Position numbers and translations under genes: made by a program. This document shows, one piece after another, positions 63,166 to 64,000 of a stretch of DNA of 64,000 nucleotides (within the stretch, counting starts at the first letter, position 1; each line of letters begins with the position of its first letter). The stretch spans positions 12,992,184-13,056,183 of the forward strand of contig JAKOON010000002.1 of NCBI GenBank assembly GCA_022577435.1, given 5' to 3'. The notes under the pieces are model-generated. The model was not told the origin of the DNA, did not search any database, and saw only the letters and a list, made by a program, of their open reading frames with translations. Source of the stretch: Embiotoca jacksoni. Taxonomy: Eukaryota; Chordata; Actinopteri; Embiotocidae.

Positions 63166-64000
63166 GTAATACTGAAAGCGCAAAATTTAGCTCTAGAGTT
63201 CCGTGTCATTTTGAATGTGTAGCACACTTTTGTAAAATACACAGCTAATCTACATTCCTTTCTCTTTTTCTGTCTCATTTCCTCTCACACAAGGGAGACA
63301 CACACAGTACAAACACATTACTTCCAGTTTTAGCATTGCATTTCTTAACAGCCTGTTTGTTGTGTGTCTGTTTGAGCCAGTGCCTACATGCATTGTTTTA
63401 CAGCCCAGGGATTTGTCAATGAGCTTCTGTCTGATTCACACAGAGAGCGTCTGTCTGCTCTCTAATCCATTCATTCCCTCTCTCATTTCTTCGCCATCCC
63501 ATCCATCCATCCATCTTTCTTTTTTTTTTTCCTCAACAGCCACATTGCCTATGAATATGCTACCATTTCTATGAAATGATGTAAAAATATCTGGGCAGCT
63601 GTTATCCTCTCAACTCATTCTGAAGGCAGAAATATGTTTCTGCACAGAAACACATAAACATCCTTTCATGGGGGGACTGAGGAGGGGTTTTGGCCACCAT
63701 GCTCACCAGCAAAGTCTCAGTTACATGTCAGGCCGATATACTGTTGCAACAAACACTTATTGTTTGAGAGGGAAGGTTATTGAATCATTGTGGGGTTGAT
63801 CCAGCAGTCAACCCTGTACTGAACTAAATCTATGTGTAACTCTTAACCATTTATTTCGATTTTTCGGTTTCTATACTGATTTCTTAGATATTTTCGTTTG
63901 GTCATAGAGTATACACATCGATGTTATAATATGACTATGCTAATATTTGTGTCCAACACCCATGTATGTTCACCCCCTCGACCTTTGTGCCCCCTTGTCT
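63166..64000 (+). other. slc6a8: slc6a8 intron 9 (to window edge)
   Basis: No exon recognised up to the right edge; the next slc6a8 exon should lie outside the window. Confidence 0.6.

Overview
The window looks like nuclear DNA of a ray-finned (teleost) fish. Genes are split into many short exons with GT-AG introns, long (CA/GT)n and (GA)n microsatellites are dense, there are two fish-type tRNA-derived SINEs, a decayed Tc1-like element and a decayed LINE reverse transcriptase, and the encoded proteins match vertebrate families closely. Nothing bacterial, plasmid-borne or CRISPR-like is present.

Layout, left to right. (1) 1-6251: region downstream of cdk16 (probable 3' UTR/terminal exon plus repeats). 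(2) 6252-31932, minus strand: cdk16 (PCTAIRE-1 kinase). I resolved fourteen coding exons in consistent phase, plus an alternative first coding exon at 22080-22263. The CpG-rich 5' end lies near 36.6-37.7 kb. (3) 37.8-40.3 kb: a short head-to-head intergenic interval with a CTCF-like site. (4) 40296-49034, plus strand: p4htm (transmembrane prolyl 4-hydroxylase), complete in nine exons. (5) 41415-42931, minus strand, entirely inside p4htm intron 2: a four-exon secreted frizzled-related protein gene, probably of the sizzled type, with its own TATA/octamer promoter. (6) 49.0-51.1 kb: p4htm 3' UTR and spacer. (7) 51.1-52.1 kb: CpG-rich CCAAT promoter. (8) 52075-63165, plus strand: slc6a8 (creatine transporter), first nine exons, running off the right edge.

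The genes do not form a pathway. cdk16 is a cytoplasmic/neuronal cyclin-Y-dependent kinase, p4htm an ER-membrane dioxygenase, the nested gene a secreted Wnt/BMP-pathway modulator, and slc6a8 a plasma-membrane Na+/Cl- creatine symporter. The arrangement is of more interest than any shared function: a divergent cdk16/p4htm pair, and a developmental antagonist gene nested antisense in a housekeeping-type gene.

I found no convincing new biological system. The points most worth a second look are the alternative cdk16 N-terminus, the nested SFRP gene with its compact promoter and unusual N-terminal insert, the degenerate second EF-hand of P4HTM, the enlarged glycosylated loop of the creatine transporter, and several structural oddities in cdk16 introns (a 52-bp exact direct repeat, a near-perfect 25-bp inverted repeat, an LTR-like segment). 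The last coding exon of cdk16 was not identified with confidence. All exon calls were made by eye from splice signals, phase and family resemblance.
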